Source of the DNA: DASZYT01 sp035545275
GTDB taxonomy: Bacteria > Patescibacteriota > Saccharimonadia > Saccharimonadales > UBA4665
Direction: 5' to 3'
Length of the DNA stretch: 64,000 bases
Assembly: GCA_035545275.1 (NCBI GenBank)
Contig: DASZYT010000001.1
Span: 1-64,000, forward strand
In this document: positions 44,562 to 52,978 of the stretch, one piece after another
How the letters are laid out: each line of letters starts with the position of its first letter
How positions within the stretch are numbered: the stretch's first letter is position 1
Position numbers and translations under genes: made by a program
The notes under the pieces: generated by a model
Seen by the model: only the letters and a program-made list of their open reading frames with translations
The model's database searches: none
Told to the model about the DNA's origin: nothing

Positions 44562-45692
44562 ATGAATACACTTATTAGCGGTGCCAGTGCCGCAGCCTAC
44601 AGGCGGGCGGTGAAACCACTGCTGTTCAAGCAAAAGCCGGACGCGGTACACAACCATCTGCTGCATGTCGGTCGACGGCTGCAGCATATTGCGCCAGCGC
44701 GCGGGTTGCTTAAGGCTAGCTGGGCCTATCAAAACCCCGGCTTGCTGGGTCAAACGGTGCAGGGGATCTATTTTAAAAACCCGGTGGGACTTTCAGCGGG
44801 GTTTGATAAAAATTTTGAGCTACCGCTCTTGCTCAAATCGATTGGCTTTGGGTTTATGGAAGGTGGCTCGTTGACGTACCGCGAATGTGCCGGCAACCCC
44901 AGGCCGTGGTTCTATCGCTTGCCCAAAACCAAATCAATCGTGGTGTATGCCGGCCTCGCCAACCAAGGTGCACCTACTATCGTGCGCCGTATCAAACACT
45001 ATTCCAAGAACACGTTCAAAGACTTCCCGCTCAACATTTCGGTGGCAAAAACCAACTCCCCCGAAGCTTGCACCGACACCCAGGCCGTAGCCGACTATCT
45101 AGGCAGCCTCGGTATGATTAAGGCTGCAGGAGTGGGCGACGTGGTGACACTGAATATTTCATGCCCCAACACGTATGGTGGCGAGCCGTTCACCACGCCA
45201 GAGCGGCTAGAGCGGCTGCTGCGGGCAGTAGACAGATTGTTGCTGCCGTGCCCTGTGTTTGTAAAGATGCCGTGTGATTTGCCGTGGCCCCAGTTCAGAT
45301 CACTGCTAGACGTCATAGTCGAGCACCGTGTGGCGGGGGTAACGATTAGCAACCTTGCCAAGGACCGGGGGCGGCTAAAATTGATGGATCCATTGCCAGA
45401 TAGCGTAAAAGGCAATTTGAGCGGCAAGCCTACGTGGGAACTCAGCAATGAGCTCATCCGCCGTACGTACAAAGTGTACGGCAAACGCCTGACCATCATC
45501 GGAGTGGGCGGTATTTTTTCGGCCGAGGATGCCTACACCAAGATTTGCCTGGGCGCGAGCTTGGTGGAGCTTATAACGGGTATGATCTTTGAAGGTCCGC
45601 AGCTGATAGGCCACATAAACCGTGGTCTTGCAGAACTGCTTAAGCACGACGGCTATGCTAACGTGTCGCAAGCTGTCGGTAGCCACGTCTAA
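44562..45692 (+). CDS. pyrD: Dihydroorotate dehydrogenase (class 2-like)
   Basis: 376 aa TIM-barrel flavoenzyme: N-terminal helical extension (residues about 1-60, as in membrane-associated class 2 enzymes), NPVGLSAGFDKNFE, VTLNISCPNTYGG, PVFVKMPCD and IIGVGGIFSAEDAYTKICLGA (FMN phosphate site). It oxidises dihydroorotate to orotate. The start at 44562 has GAAAGGG upstream; 47 residues of the longer frame are not conserved-looking. Only pyrimidine gene here besides the PRTase at 15 kb. Confidence 0.88.
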   Translation: MNTLISGASAAAYRRAVKPLLFKQKPDAVHNHLLHVGRRLQHIAPARGLLKASWAYQNPGLLGQTVQGIYFKNPVGLSAGFDKNFELPLLLKSIGFGFMEGGSLTYRECAGNPRPWFYRLPKTKSIVVYAGLANQGAPTIVRRIKHYSKNTFKDFPLNISVAKTNSPEACTDTQAVADYLGSLGMIKAAGVGDVVTLNISCPNTYGGEPFTTPERLERLLRAVDRLLLPCPVFVKMPCDLPWPQFRSLLDVIVEHRVAGVTISNLAKDRGRLKLMDPLPDSVKGNLSGKPTWELSNELIRRTYKVYGKRLTIIGVGGIFSAEDAYTKICLGASLVELITGMIFEGPQLIGHINRGLAELLKHDGYANVSQAVGSHV

Positions 45693-45711
45693 ACTGGGCT
45701 ACAATAGGATA

Positions 45712-45873
45712 ATGACAGACGCTCCGGCAGAATTGCCGTGCCAGGACAAGCTGGCGTTTGATACCGAAAAACAGGCGCGTGCTGCGGCCACGACAGCCGA
45801 GTACCAGCACGGCACAAAGCTAAAAGTGTACCACTGTCGCCACTGTGGCTTGTGGCATCTCAGCAGTGCCTAG
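45712..45873 (+). CDS. Small protein with CxxC...H zinc-ribbon-like end
   Basis: 53 aa ending KVYHCRHCGLWHLSSA. One CxxC and nearby histidines suggest a single metal site or half of one. TACAAT (45700-45705) lies 6 nt before the ATG, indicating a leaderless message. The stop overlaps the convergent metalloprotease by 4 nt. Function unknown. Confidence 0.6.
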   Translation: MTDAPAELPCQDKLAFDTEKQARAAATTAEYQHGTKLKVYHCRHCGLWHLSSA

Positions 45874-46736
45874 GGTAGGATAGCGCCCTGCGTGGCGCCG
45901 TGGTTGGTGCTGGCGTCGTAATGTTGGTTAGCGGCATTGAGGGCAGCAACTTCTTGGCTGGTGCGGTTGTCAACGGCTTGCACGAGGGCAGTACACGAAG
46001 GTGCTGACATCCTTTGGATGTCGTGCAGCGTGGTTTGGGCGTATTGTTCGCCGAGCGATACATGACCTTGCTCGTGTGTCTTCAGATTGGCTATGAATGT
46101 TTGCCATTGAGTAGCTAGGCCCGGCTGCGCTGAAATGGTCGGTTGCCACTCGGGATATGCCTGGGTTACATGAAGACCTACGGCTACGTCAGTAACCTGG
46201 CAAGCTGTAGCTGTTTGGGCATACCTGTAGCTCCAGCCCATCCAAAAGTCGGTCTGGCCACTGTATGCTTCACCGGCACCGATAAACTGCGTAGGAGCGC
46301 ACCAAACGATTTGTTGGCGTATCTGGGCACTCGTATCGCCGTACACCCGGTAAAAGTGCGGGGTGTCGATGAGAGTATGCAGACCCGGGCTTGTGGCCGA
46401 TAGCACGAAAGCAGCCGCCGGTTTGTAGGTGTGATCGGGTGCGCATTGTGGTGGGGCTGAGACGGTAATGGTGGGAGGTGGGCTAATCCGTGACGCCACA
46501 GACACGTGTGGCGTGCTAATGGTGGGGGCAACCGTGGTGGCGACTTGCTTGGCTACCGAACTTACAGAGATAGGTACGACGGGCTGATACCAACCAGCAT
46601 AGAGCCAAAGGCCGCCCCACACTAAGGCACACAGCGACAGCGCGTCGATAGCTAGGCGCAAGCTGCGTGCCGACGTGCGCAATTTTGAATCATCATTAAT
46701 AAAACCGGGACCACCGGGCCCCGTTACAACATCCAT
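45870..46736 (-). CDS. DUF922-like secreted/anchored zinc protease
   Basis: 288 aa. One N-terminal membrane helix (LAIDALSLCALVWGGLWLYA), a Pro/Thr/Val-rich linker, and a domain with the zinc motif HEQGH in NLKTHEQGHVSLGEQY, preceded by WMGWSYRY-type strands. HExxH in this setting matches DUF922 predicted proteases. Four cysteines in the outer region could form disulfides. It would act outside the membrane. Confidence 0.7.
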   Translation of the reverse strand: MDVVTGPGGPGFINDDSKLRTSARSLRLAIDALSLCALVWGGLWLYAGWYQPVVPISVSSVAKQVATTVAPTISTPHVSVASRISPPPTITVSAPPQCAPDHTYKPAAAFVLSATSPGLHTLIDTPHFYRVYGDTSAQIRQQIVWCAPTQFIGAGEAYSGQTDFWMGWSYRYAQTATACQVTDVAVGLHVTQAYPEWQPTISAQPGLATQWQTFIANLKTHEQGHVSLGEQYAQTTLHDIQRMSAPSCTALVQAVDNRTSQEVAALNAANQHYDASTNHGATQGAILP

Positions 46737-46854
46737 AACCCCAAACCTCCGCTAAATCTGAAGCGTTTGTTTGGGCTAATTATAAAATCTTACGCCATAC
46801 AAATCAATAGGCAGGCAAATAAAATAGCCTCAATGTCAACTTTATCTCCACCAA

Positions 46855-48507
46855 CTAGGCCGGGGGCGGGGTAGTGTCTATTGTGCGTTCTTCTTTGTGC
46901 GTCATGCGCCCGTCATCGTCCACGTCATAGATGAGGATGTTGCCGAAGGGCATTTCGACGTTCGAAATGTCGCCGTCACTAATGTTTTCGAGATATTTGA
47001 TGAGGGCGCGGATAGCGTTGCCGTGGCTGGTAATGAGCACCGTCTGGCCTTGCTTGAGTCGTGGCAGGATGGTGTTTTGGTAGTACGGGATGACGCGGGC
47101 GTAGACGTCTTTGAGTGTCTCGCCGTTGGGCACTGCGTAGTCCCAGTCGCGGCGCAGGTGGTTAAACGCTTCCTCGCCGATTTTGTCGCGTACTTCCCAC
47201 TTGTTCATGCCAGTGTAGTCGCCGTAGTCTCGCTCGTTGAGGGCATGGTCGCGCTCGAACGGCACATCGAATTCCTGACTGGCATCCAAAATGCCCTCGA
47301 GCGTCTCAAGTGCACGGATTTGTTGGGAGGTAAAGGCGTAATCTACCGCGATATCTTTGAGTGCCTGACCTAGTTGCGCTGCCTCGTGGAAGCCTTTTTC
47401 TGTTAAGTGCACATCGGTGGTACCGGTCCATTTGCCTAGCGCATTCCACTCGGATTCCCCGTGGCGGGTTACCACCAGTTTGCCCATGCTGCGCTTGGGC
47501 GCGGTGACTTTGTTGGGGGCATTGCCATACCAAAAGTCAATGATATTTTGCGCCGCTGTTTGGTTGATGCGGCCGATAGCTTCGGTGGTGTTGAAGGCAT
47601 TGTGCGGTGTGATGACCACGTTGGACATTTTTTTCAGCACGTTCACTTCCAAGCTTTCTTCCAGCTGGGCTGATGCGCCCGGTCGGCCAAGTAGCAGCAT
47701 TTCTTCGTCGGCGTCCAGCAACTTCTCGCCCTCTAGCACGTCCAGCGCTACGCCGGCCAGCTTGCCACTGCGCAGTGCCTCAATGAGTGTCCCGGTGTCC
47801 ACTAGCTCACCCCGTGAGGTGTTAATGAGCAGGGCGGGGGGCTTGGTCTTTTCAAAGAACGCGCCGTTAACGATGTGGTGGTTATCGCCCGTTAGCGGGG
47901 CGTGCAGGCTGATAACGTCGCTCTCGGCCGCCAAGCGGTCAAGGTCGACGTATTCAAAGTTAAACTCTTTGGCCTTCTCGTCGTTCGGGAAGGGGTCGAA
48001 GGCCAGCACTTTCATGCCAAAGCCGCCGGCAATTTTGGCCGTCTGTTGGCCAATGCGCCCGGCGCCGATCAGCCCAAGTGTCTTGCCCTTAAGATCAAAG
48101 CCAGTCAAATGAGTAAGGTCGATGTCGGCCCGCTCGGTGGCGTTCATGGCCTCGCGTAGCTTTCGCGACAGGGTCAGGATGAGCCCAAAAGTGTACTCGG
48201 CCACGGTGTGTTCGCCGTAGCTTGGCACGTTGGTGACGGTAACACCGTGCTCCTCGGCGGCTGCCAGGTCGATGTTGTTAAAACCGGTGGAACGACACGA
48301 AATTAGCTTGAGCTTAGGCAGCTGTTCTATCATTTCCCGTGTGACGGCGCTGCTCACAAATACCGAAATTACTTCCGACTCCGGCTTGAGGTTGTCGAGC
48401 GAGATAGGCTCACCCACATATTCCCAGTGATGGTCGGTGGACTGAAGATGCTCACTCAGCTGTTGTTTGTCGGTGTCGGTGGCGTCGTAGAATGTGATAT
48501 ATGCCAT
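46855..48507 (-). CDS. Fusion: 2-hydroxyacid dehydrogenase + phosphoglycerate mutase
   Basis: 550 aa in one frame. Residues about 1-340 are a D-isomer-specific 2-hydroxyacid dehydrogenase (LGLIGAGRIGQQTAKIA for NAD, ISLHAPLTGDNHHIV, NTSRGELVDTG, catalytic His in TPHNAFNT). Residues about 343-550 are a dPGM-type phosphoglycerate mutase (VVTRHGESEWNALGKWTGTTD, ALNERDYGDYTGMNK, LITSHGNAIRALIKYL). The mutase half has an internal Met at its exact family start. It is divergent from enolase, the next glycolytic step. The dehydrogenase may be a D-lactate or 3-phosphoglycerate type. Confidence 0.88.
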   Translation of the reverse strand: MAYITFYDATDTDKQQLSEHLQSTDHHWEYVGEPISLDNLKPESEVISVFVSSAVTREMIEQLPKLKLISCRSTGFNNIDLAAAEEHGVTVTNVPSYGEHTVAEYTFGLILTLSRKLREAMNATERADIDLTHLTGFDLKGKTLGLIGAGRIGQQTAKIAGGFGMKVLAFDPFPNDEKAKEFNFEYVDLDRLAAESDVISLHAPLTGDNHHIVNGAFFEKTKPPALLINTSRGELVDTGTLIEALRSGKLAGVALDVLEGEKLLDADEEMLLLGRPGASAQLEESLEVNVLKKMSNVVITPHNAFNTTEAIGRINQTAAQNIIDFWYGNAPNKVTAPKRSMGKLVVTRHGESEWNALGKWTGTTDVHLTEKGFHEAAQLGQALKDIAVDYAFTSQQIRALETLEGILDASQEFDVPFERDHALNERDYGDYTGMNKWEVRDKIGEEAFNHLRRDWDYAVPNGETLKDVYARVIPYYQNTILPRLKQGQTVLITSHGNAIRALIKYLENISDGDISNVEMPFGNILIYDVDDDGRMTHKEERTIDTTPPPA

Positions 48508-48522
48508 AGCGTTTTCCGCGAG

Positions 48523-48534
48523 GTATTATAAGAT
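48523..48534. promoter_or_regulatory. Overlapping divergent promoters
   Basis: TATTATAAGAT carries TAAGAT for enolase (plus, 7 nt before its ATG) and TATAAT for the fusion gene (minus, about 17 nt before its ATG). The two cannot both be bound at once. Confidence 0.55.
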
Positions 48535-48541
48535 AAGCGGT

Positions 48542-49816
48542 ATGAAAATTAAATCTGTTTTAGCCCGACAAATCTTTGATTCACGGGGGTATCCCACCGT
48601 GGAGTGTGATATTTTCCTCGAAAATGGCGCGTTCGGGCGGGCGGCTGTGCCGTCGGGCGCGTCCACTGGCAGCCAAGAGGCGCTGGAGCTGCGCGATGGC
48701 GGTGAGGCTTTCGGTGGTAAAGGCGTCAGTAAAGCTGTCGCCAATGTAAACGAACGCATTGCACCGGCGCTAGTCGGGTACGAAGCGTGGGATCAATTTG
48801 CCATCGACACACTACTCAATGAGCTTGATGGCACCGACAACAAGAGCAATTTAGGTGCTAATGCTATGTTGGCCGTATCACTAGCCGCCGCCAAAGCGCA
48901 GGCGGCCAGTGACGGTATGCCGCTTTACCGCCATATCGGCAACATCGCCAAAAATGATACCTTCAGCCTGCCCGTGCCCATGCTCAACATATTGAACGGC
49001 GGCAAACACGCCGCGGGTTCTACCGATATCCAAGAGTTTATGATTATCCCCACCGGCGCGGCAGATATCAGCGAAGCCCTGCGCATGAGCGGCGAAATTT
49101 TTCATGCGCTTGCCAAAGTGCTATCAGAGCACGGCTATGCCACGAGTGTGGGTGACGAGGGCGGCTATGCCCCGGCCGTTCATGGCGGCACGCAGGAAGC
49201 CCTTGACCTTATCGAAGCCGCAGTCAGCAAGGCCGGCTATACACTTGGTGAGCAAGTAGGCTTGGCGCTTGATGTGGCCGCAAGCGAGCTCGTAAAGGGC
49301 GACGGGTACGATTTTGTCCGCGCGCAGCAGGAGTACTCGACCGGCGAGCTTATCAGCTGGTACGAAAAGCTCTGCAAGCAATATCCGCTGTTGTCACTCG
49401 AAGACGGTTTGGGTGAGCAAGACTGGGCCGGCTGGCGCCAGCTGACCGACCTACTTGGTGACAAAATCCAACTGGTAGCCGACGACCTACTGGTGACAAA
49501 CACCAAACTGTTGCAACGTGCTATCGACGAAAAATCTGCCAACGCCATCCTTATTAAGCTCAACCAAATCGGTACACTCAGCGAAACCATTCAGGCCGTG
49601 CAGATGGCTCAGGCAGCCGGCTGGCGCACGGTCATTTCGCACCGGTCCGGCGAGACCGAGGACACTACCATTGCCCATCTCGCCGTGGGACTCAATGCCG
49701 GGCAGATAAAAACCGGCTCATTTAGCCGCAGCGAGCGTATTGCCAAGTACAACGAACTGCTGCGTATCAGCGAAACGCTCCCCGGTGCGCAGCTCAGCCG
49801 GCCCTTTGAAAGGTAA
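48542..49816 (+). CDS. eno: Enolase
   Basis: 424 aa. ARQIFDSRGYPTVECDI, PSGASTGSQEALELRDG, the metal-binding LSLEDGLGEQDW, VADDLLVTN, ILIKLNQIGTLSET and SHRSGETEDTTIAHLAV are all present, with catalytic Lys and Glu. It converts 2-phosphoglycerate to phosphoenolpyruvate. The ATG at 48542 is the conserved start and lies 7 nt after TAAGAT, hence likely leaderless. Confidence 0.95.
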   Translation: MKIKSVLARQIFDSRGYPTVECDIFLENGAFGRAAVPSGASTGSQEALELRDGGEAFGGKGVSKAVANVNERIAPALVGYEAWDQFAIDTLLNELDGTDNKSNLGANAMLAVSLAAAKAQAASDGMPLYRHIGNIAKNDTFSLPVPMLNILNGGKHAAGSTDIQEFMIIPTGAADISEALRMSGEIFHALAKVLSEHGYATSVGDEGGYAPAVHGGTQEALDLIEAAVSKAGYTLGEQVGLALDVAASELVKGDGYDFVRAQQEYSTGELISWYEKLCKQYPLLSLEDGLGEQDWAGWRQLTDLLGDKIQLVADDLLVTNTKLLQRAIDEKSANAILIKLNQIGTLSETIQAVQMAQAAGWRTVISHRSGETEDTTIAHLAVGLNAGQIKTGSFSRSERIAKYNELLRISETLPGAQLSRPFER

Positions 49817-49861
49817 AATTACTTCTTGACCGAGTGTGTATGGGGGAATAGGCTTTAAGTA

Positions 49862-51145
49862 ATGCTCAAACTGAATCGTGCCAAGAAAATAACAGACAAA
49901 GCAAAATCCTTGCTGTCGTTTCGCCCCGACAAAGACCTAAGCCCCGAAGACATCCGAGCGGCGCGTGCCTACGTGAAAGATTTTTGGAAAAACCTGGAGC
50001 GATTTCACCCGAAGGACGATGAGAGTTTGCTGGGATTACCCAAGCCGTACTTGGTGCCGAGCTACGACGAAAGTGCCAGTTTTGATTACAACGAGCTGTA
50101 CTACTGGGACAGCTACTTCATGGTGCAGGGTACGCTCGATCAAGAGCATCGCGAGCTGGCTATGGGTATCCTCGAAGATTTACTGAGCCTGCTCAAGCGT
50201 TTCAAGATTATTCCCAACGGTTCGCGTACATTCCTGATGGGCCGTTCGCAGCCTCCTTTCCTAACTTCGTTCATTTTCGACATCTACCAGGCCTACGATC
50301 CCGGCAAAGAATGGCTAAAAGAGGCCATCGCGCTGGCCCAGCAGGAATACCACACGGTATGGATGGGCACCAAAAAGCCCAACGAGCGGCAGGTGCACAA
50401 AGGCCTCAGCCGTTACTACGACATCAACTATCTGCACGATTTGGCCGAGGCCGAAAGCGGCTGGGACATGACCCCGCGTTTCAACCGCCATGCGCTCAAC
50501 TATCTACCGGTTGACCTCAACGCGTTGCTGTATAAATACGAGACCGATTTTGCCCGGGCGGCACGCATCCTGGGCGATAAGCGCGAGGCGGCCAAGTGGG
50601 ATGACGCCGCCGAACAGCGCAAAAAAGTCATGACAGAGTTCATGTGGGACCGCATCCGTGGGCTGTTTTACGACTATAACTATGTGCGTGAAAAGCGCGG
50701 CACGGTCAGTTCACTAGCATCGTACTACACCATGTGGGCAGGATTAGCCACGGAAGCACAAGCCGAAGCCATGGTGCGAGCCCTGCGCCGGTTTGAGCAC
50801 AAGGGTGGTTTGAGCACCACCGACGCGGTGCCTATCGGGCAGATGGTTATGGGCGGCATGCCCACGCAATGGGCCTACCCCAACGGCTGGGCACCGCTGC
50901 ATTTCATCGTTATCAAGGGGCTGGAGCGCTACGGCTACCACAACGATGCGCGCCGCATCGCCATGAAATGGCTCAAAACCAATGTCTCATGGTTTGACGA
51001 ACACGGAGTGTTCCTGGAAAAATACAACGTGGTCGACCCATCCAAGCCGCCACTCAAGGGTGTGTACCCCTCTCAGACCGGTTTCGGCTGGACTAACGCG
51101 GTGTTTGAACGCCTCTGCGAAGAATACGTCGACCGTGCGGCATAG
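49862..51145 (+). CDS. Trehalase (GH37 family)
   Basis: 427 aa (alpha/alpha)6 barrel: DESASFDYNELYYWDSYFMV replaces the trehalase signature 1, QWAYPNGWAPLHF is signature 2, and TGFGWTNAVFERL is the C-terminal block. No signal peptide, so it acts in the cytoplasm, splitting trehalose into two glucose. Shorter than typical 500-600 aa trehalases. It could feed the glycolytic genes around it. Confidence 0.85.
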   Translation: MLKLNRAKKITDKAKSLLSFRPDKDLSPEDIRAARAYVKDFWKNLERFHPKDDESLLGLPKPYLVPSYDESASFDYNELYYWDSYFMVQGTLDQEHRELAMGILEDLLSLLKRFKIIPNGSRTFLMGRSQPPFLTSFIFDIYQAYDPGKEWLKEAIALAQQEYHTVWMGTKKPNERQVHKGLSRYYDINYLHDLAEAESGWDMTPRFNRHALNYLPVDLNALLYKYETDFARAARILGDKREAAKWDDAAEQRKKVMTEFMWDRIRGLFYDYNYVREKRGTVSSLASYYTMWAGLATEAQAEAMVRALRRFEHKGGLSTTDAVPIGQMVMGGMPTQWAYPNGWAPLHFIVIKGLERYGYHNDARRIAMKWLKTNVSWFDEHGVFLEKYNVVDPSKPPLKGVYPSQTGFGWTNAVFERLCEEYVDRAA

Positions 51146-51149
51146 ATGC

Positions 51150-51155
51150 TATAAT
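51150..51155 (+). promoter_or_regulatory. -10 box of tRNA-Val transcript
   Basis: TATAAT, with start expected near 51162, directly before the partial tRNA copy. Confidence 0.6.
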
Positions 51156-51167
51156 ACACGGCGACGA

Positions 51168-51199
51168 GGGCAATTAGCTCAGTTGGCGCAGCTTGCTGC
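51168..51199 (+). pseudogene. Partial, deleted copy of tRNA-Val 5' half
   Basis: GGGCAATTAGCTCAGTTGG is identical to the tRNA-Val 5' end 108 bp downstream, then CGCAGC and TTGCTG continue the tRNA order, but CTAGAG (D-loop/stem) and the anticodon-loop bases between them are missing. Identity also covers ACGA upstream. It is within the tRNA leader transcript. Confidence 0.8.
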
Positions 51200-51219
51200 A
51201 AAATCTAATAATCGCGCAA

Positions 51220-51231
51220 GCGCTCTAGCCA
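51220..51231 (+). other. 12-nt sequence antisense to the tRNA-Val D-arm
   Basis: GCGCTCTAGCCA is the exact reverse complement of 51292-51303 in the mature tRNA (TGGCTAGAGCGC). In the precursor it could pair with the D-arm. It cannot pair as well with the partial copy, which lacks CTAGAG. Confidence 0.6.
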
Positions 51232-51275
51232 GCTCAGAGAAAACTACCCTGGATGTGTTGTTAAAAGATTTACGA

Positions 51276-51352
51276 GGGCAATTAGCTCAGTTGGCTAGAG
51301 CGCAGCATTCACATTGCTGAGGTCACAGGTTCAAGCCCTGTATTGCCCACCA
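51276..51352 (+). tRNA. tRNA-Val (CAC)
   Basis: Acceptor GGGCAAT/ATTGCCC, D-stem GCTC/GAGC, anticodon stem CAGCA/TGCTG with loop TTCACAT (anticodon CAC), T-arm ACAGG-TTCAAGC-CCTGT, discriminator A, CCA encoded. Confidence 0.96.
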
Positions 51353-51389
51353 AACAAAAAGCCTCACAAAAGAGTGAGGCTTTTTGTTT
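51353..51389 (+). terminator. Terminator of tRNA-Val
   Basis: AAACAAAAAGCCTCAC / GTGAGGCTTTTTGTTT, perfect long stem. Confidence 0.9.
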
Positions 51390-51403
51390 GCTATAGTAAT
51401 TGC

Positions 51404-51823
51404 ATGGCTCATGAAGACAATTGTCCGTTTTGTAGCGCTGGCGAGCGGGTCGTGAAGGAAAATGGCACCGCGCAGGCTATTTTGAGCAACCCGCGCAAGG
51501 TAGCGGGGCACGTGCTGGTGATGCCCAAGCGCCACGTGGAGCAGCCGTGGGAGCTGACACGCGAAGAGTTGCAGGACGTGTTCGAGCTGATTTTTGACAT
51601 CGAGCAGAAGCTAGTGGGCAAGTTGGGCGATGGCTGCGACATCCGGCAGAATTACCGGCCTTTCAAACGGCAGAGCGACACCAAGGTAAATCACATAACA
51701 TTTCACGTCATCCCGCGCTCCGCGGATGATTACATCTATACCGTATCCGAAAAGTACGAGACCGACCTGTTTGCCGACCTGGACGATCTGGAGCGCGACG
51801 AAGTCACGAAGCTGCTGAAATAG
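51404..51823 (+). CDS. HIT-family protein lacking the central His
   Basis: 139 aa. CPFC near the start, RKVAGHVLVMPKRHVEQPWE and the terminal motif NHITFHVIPRSADD identify a histidine-triad nucleotide-binding protein. The triad normally reads H-x-H-x-H; here it is H-I-T-F-H, so the catalytic middle His is Thr. A nucleotide-binding but weakly active or inactive protein is possible. TATAGT lies 6 nt before the ATG (leaderless). Followed 1 nt later by a NUDIX gene. Confidence 0.82.
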   Translation: MAHEDNCPFCSAGERVVKENGTAQAILSNPRKVAGHVLVMPKRHVEQPWELTREELQDVFELIFDIEQKLVGKLGDGCDIRQNYRPFKRQSDTKVNHITFHVIPRSADDYIYTVSEKYETDLFADLDDLERDEVTKLLK

Positions 51824-51824
51824 T

Positions 51825-52319
51825 ATGGTGCACGCCGCCGGACTGCTGATATTTAGGAGAAACAACGACCGGGTCGAAGTGCTGCTGACGCATCCGGGTG
51901 GACCGTTCTGGGCTAAAAAGGACGTCTGGTCCATACCCAAAGGTGAAGTCGACGAAGGGGAGAGCCTTGAGCAGGCCCTGGTGCGCGAATTTAAAGAAGA
52001 AACTGGCTTTGATATCCCGCCCGGCGAGCGGATTGATTTGGGCACTTTTGCCCAAGGCACACGCAAGACCAACCATATCTGGGCGGTGGAGGGGGATGTA
52101 GACGTTTCAAAATTTGTCTGCGAGAGTACCTTTACCACGGAATGGCCGCCAAAATCCGGGCAAAAGCAGGCATTTCCCGAAAACGACCGCGCGGCTTGGT
52201 TTGAGCTCAATGTCGCCAAACAGAAGGTATTTGACGCACAAAGGGTGTTCGTGGACCGTCTGGCCGCACACCTGGGTTTGAATTTGGTCGAATCCCCACA
52301 ACAGCAGTCTCTGTTGTAA
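51825..52319 (+). CDS. NUDIX hydrolase
   Basis: 164 aa. The Nudix box is perfect: GEVDEGESLEQALVREFKEE (G-x5-E-x7-RE-x2-EE). The context LLTHPGGPFWAKKDVWSIPKG resembles diadenosine-polyphosphate or NTP-cleaning hydrolases. The start lies 1 nt after the HIT stop, so the two nucleotide-binding proteins are coupled. Confidence 0.88.
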   Translation: MVHAAGLLIFRRNNDRVEVLLTHPGGPFWAKKDVWSIPKGEVDEGESLEQALVREFKEETGFDIPPGERIDLGTFAQGTRKTNHIWAVEGDVDVSKFVCESTFTTEWPPKSGQKQAFPENDRAAWFELNVAKQKVFDAQRVFVDRLAAHLGLNLVESPQQQSLL

Positions 52320-52378
52320 AGTAATTTTGTCAAACTCTAAATATTCTGGTAAAATATAGAAAACGCCAGGAGAATCCC

Positions 52379-52912
52379 ATGGAATTTACCGATTCATACG
52401 GCTATCGGCCGGATTTACTATGGCCCTACCGTCGTCTTAACAACGAAGATCTAGGTAGGCTTCTATTGCGGCGCGTCCAACAGGAACGTGATTCGCTCGT
52501 TTTACTTAGCGAAAGCCTGGATGTGTTACGTAAGCGGGGCGACAAGGACCCATTCAGTTTCATCGATATCAAAAATAGTGGGGAAGTGCAAAAGGGCTGG
52601 ATTATTTCCAGACAGCGTAGCCCGGCTCCTGGCGCCGGTCCGCGTGACATCGTCACCGTGGCTATGAGTGAAGAAGGTGAAATATGGCAAGGGCGGTTTG
52701 ACGTCAGTAGCCATACACTCGAAGTCGACTGCGCCTATCCTCCGCAGAGCGTGCCGTACCTGGAGTGGCTTTATCGTGCCAACGAAGGACAGATTGTCAC
52801 ACCACTGGTGAGTGAACAGGAAAACGAAGTAGTTGCCGGGCTCTTGCAACGCCCCGATAGCGGGCTGGCGATAAGTATGGAATACCTGATTCACCCACGT
52901 AGCGGTTTCTGA
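52379..52912 (+). CDS. Unknown soluble protein, 177 aa
   Basis: MEFTDSYGYRPDLLWPYRRL starts a soluble protein without recognised motifs; it ends EYLIHPRSGF. AGGAG sits 6 nt before the ATG and TAAAAT about 20 nt before that, so it has its own promoter. No signal peptide. Confidence 0.6.
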   Translation: MEFTDSYGYRPDLLWPYRRLNNEDLGRLLLRRVQQERDSLVLLSESLDVLRKRGDKDPFSFIDIKNSGEVQKGWIISRQRSPAPGAGPRDIVTVAMSEEGEIWQGRFDVSSHTLEVDCAYPPQSVPYLEWLYRANEGQIVTPLVSEQENEVVAGLLQRPDSGLAISMEYLIHPRSGF

Positions 52913-52978
52913 TCCGGTACAGAAGTGTGCTAAGCCAAGCCCTTCTCTAATCGTTATCCAACGGGTACAATGAATCAG

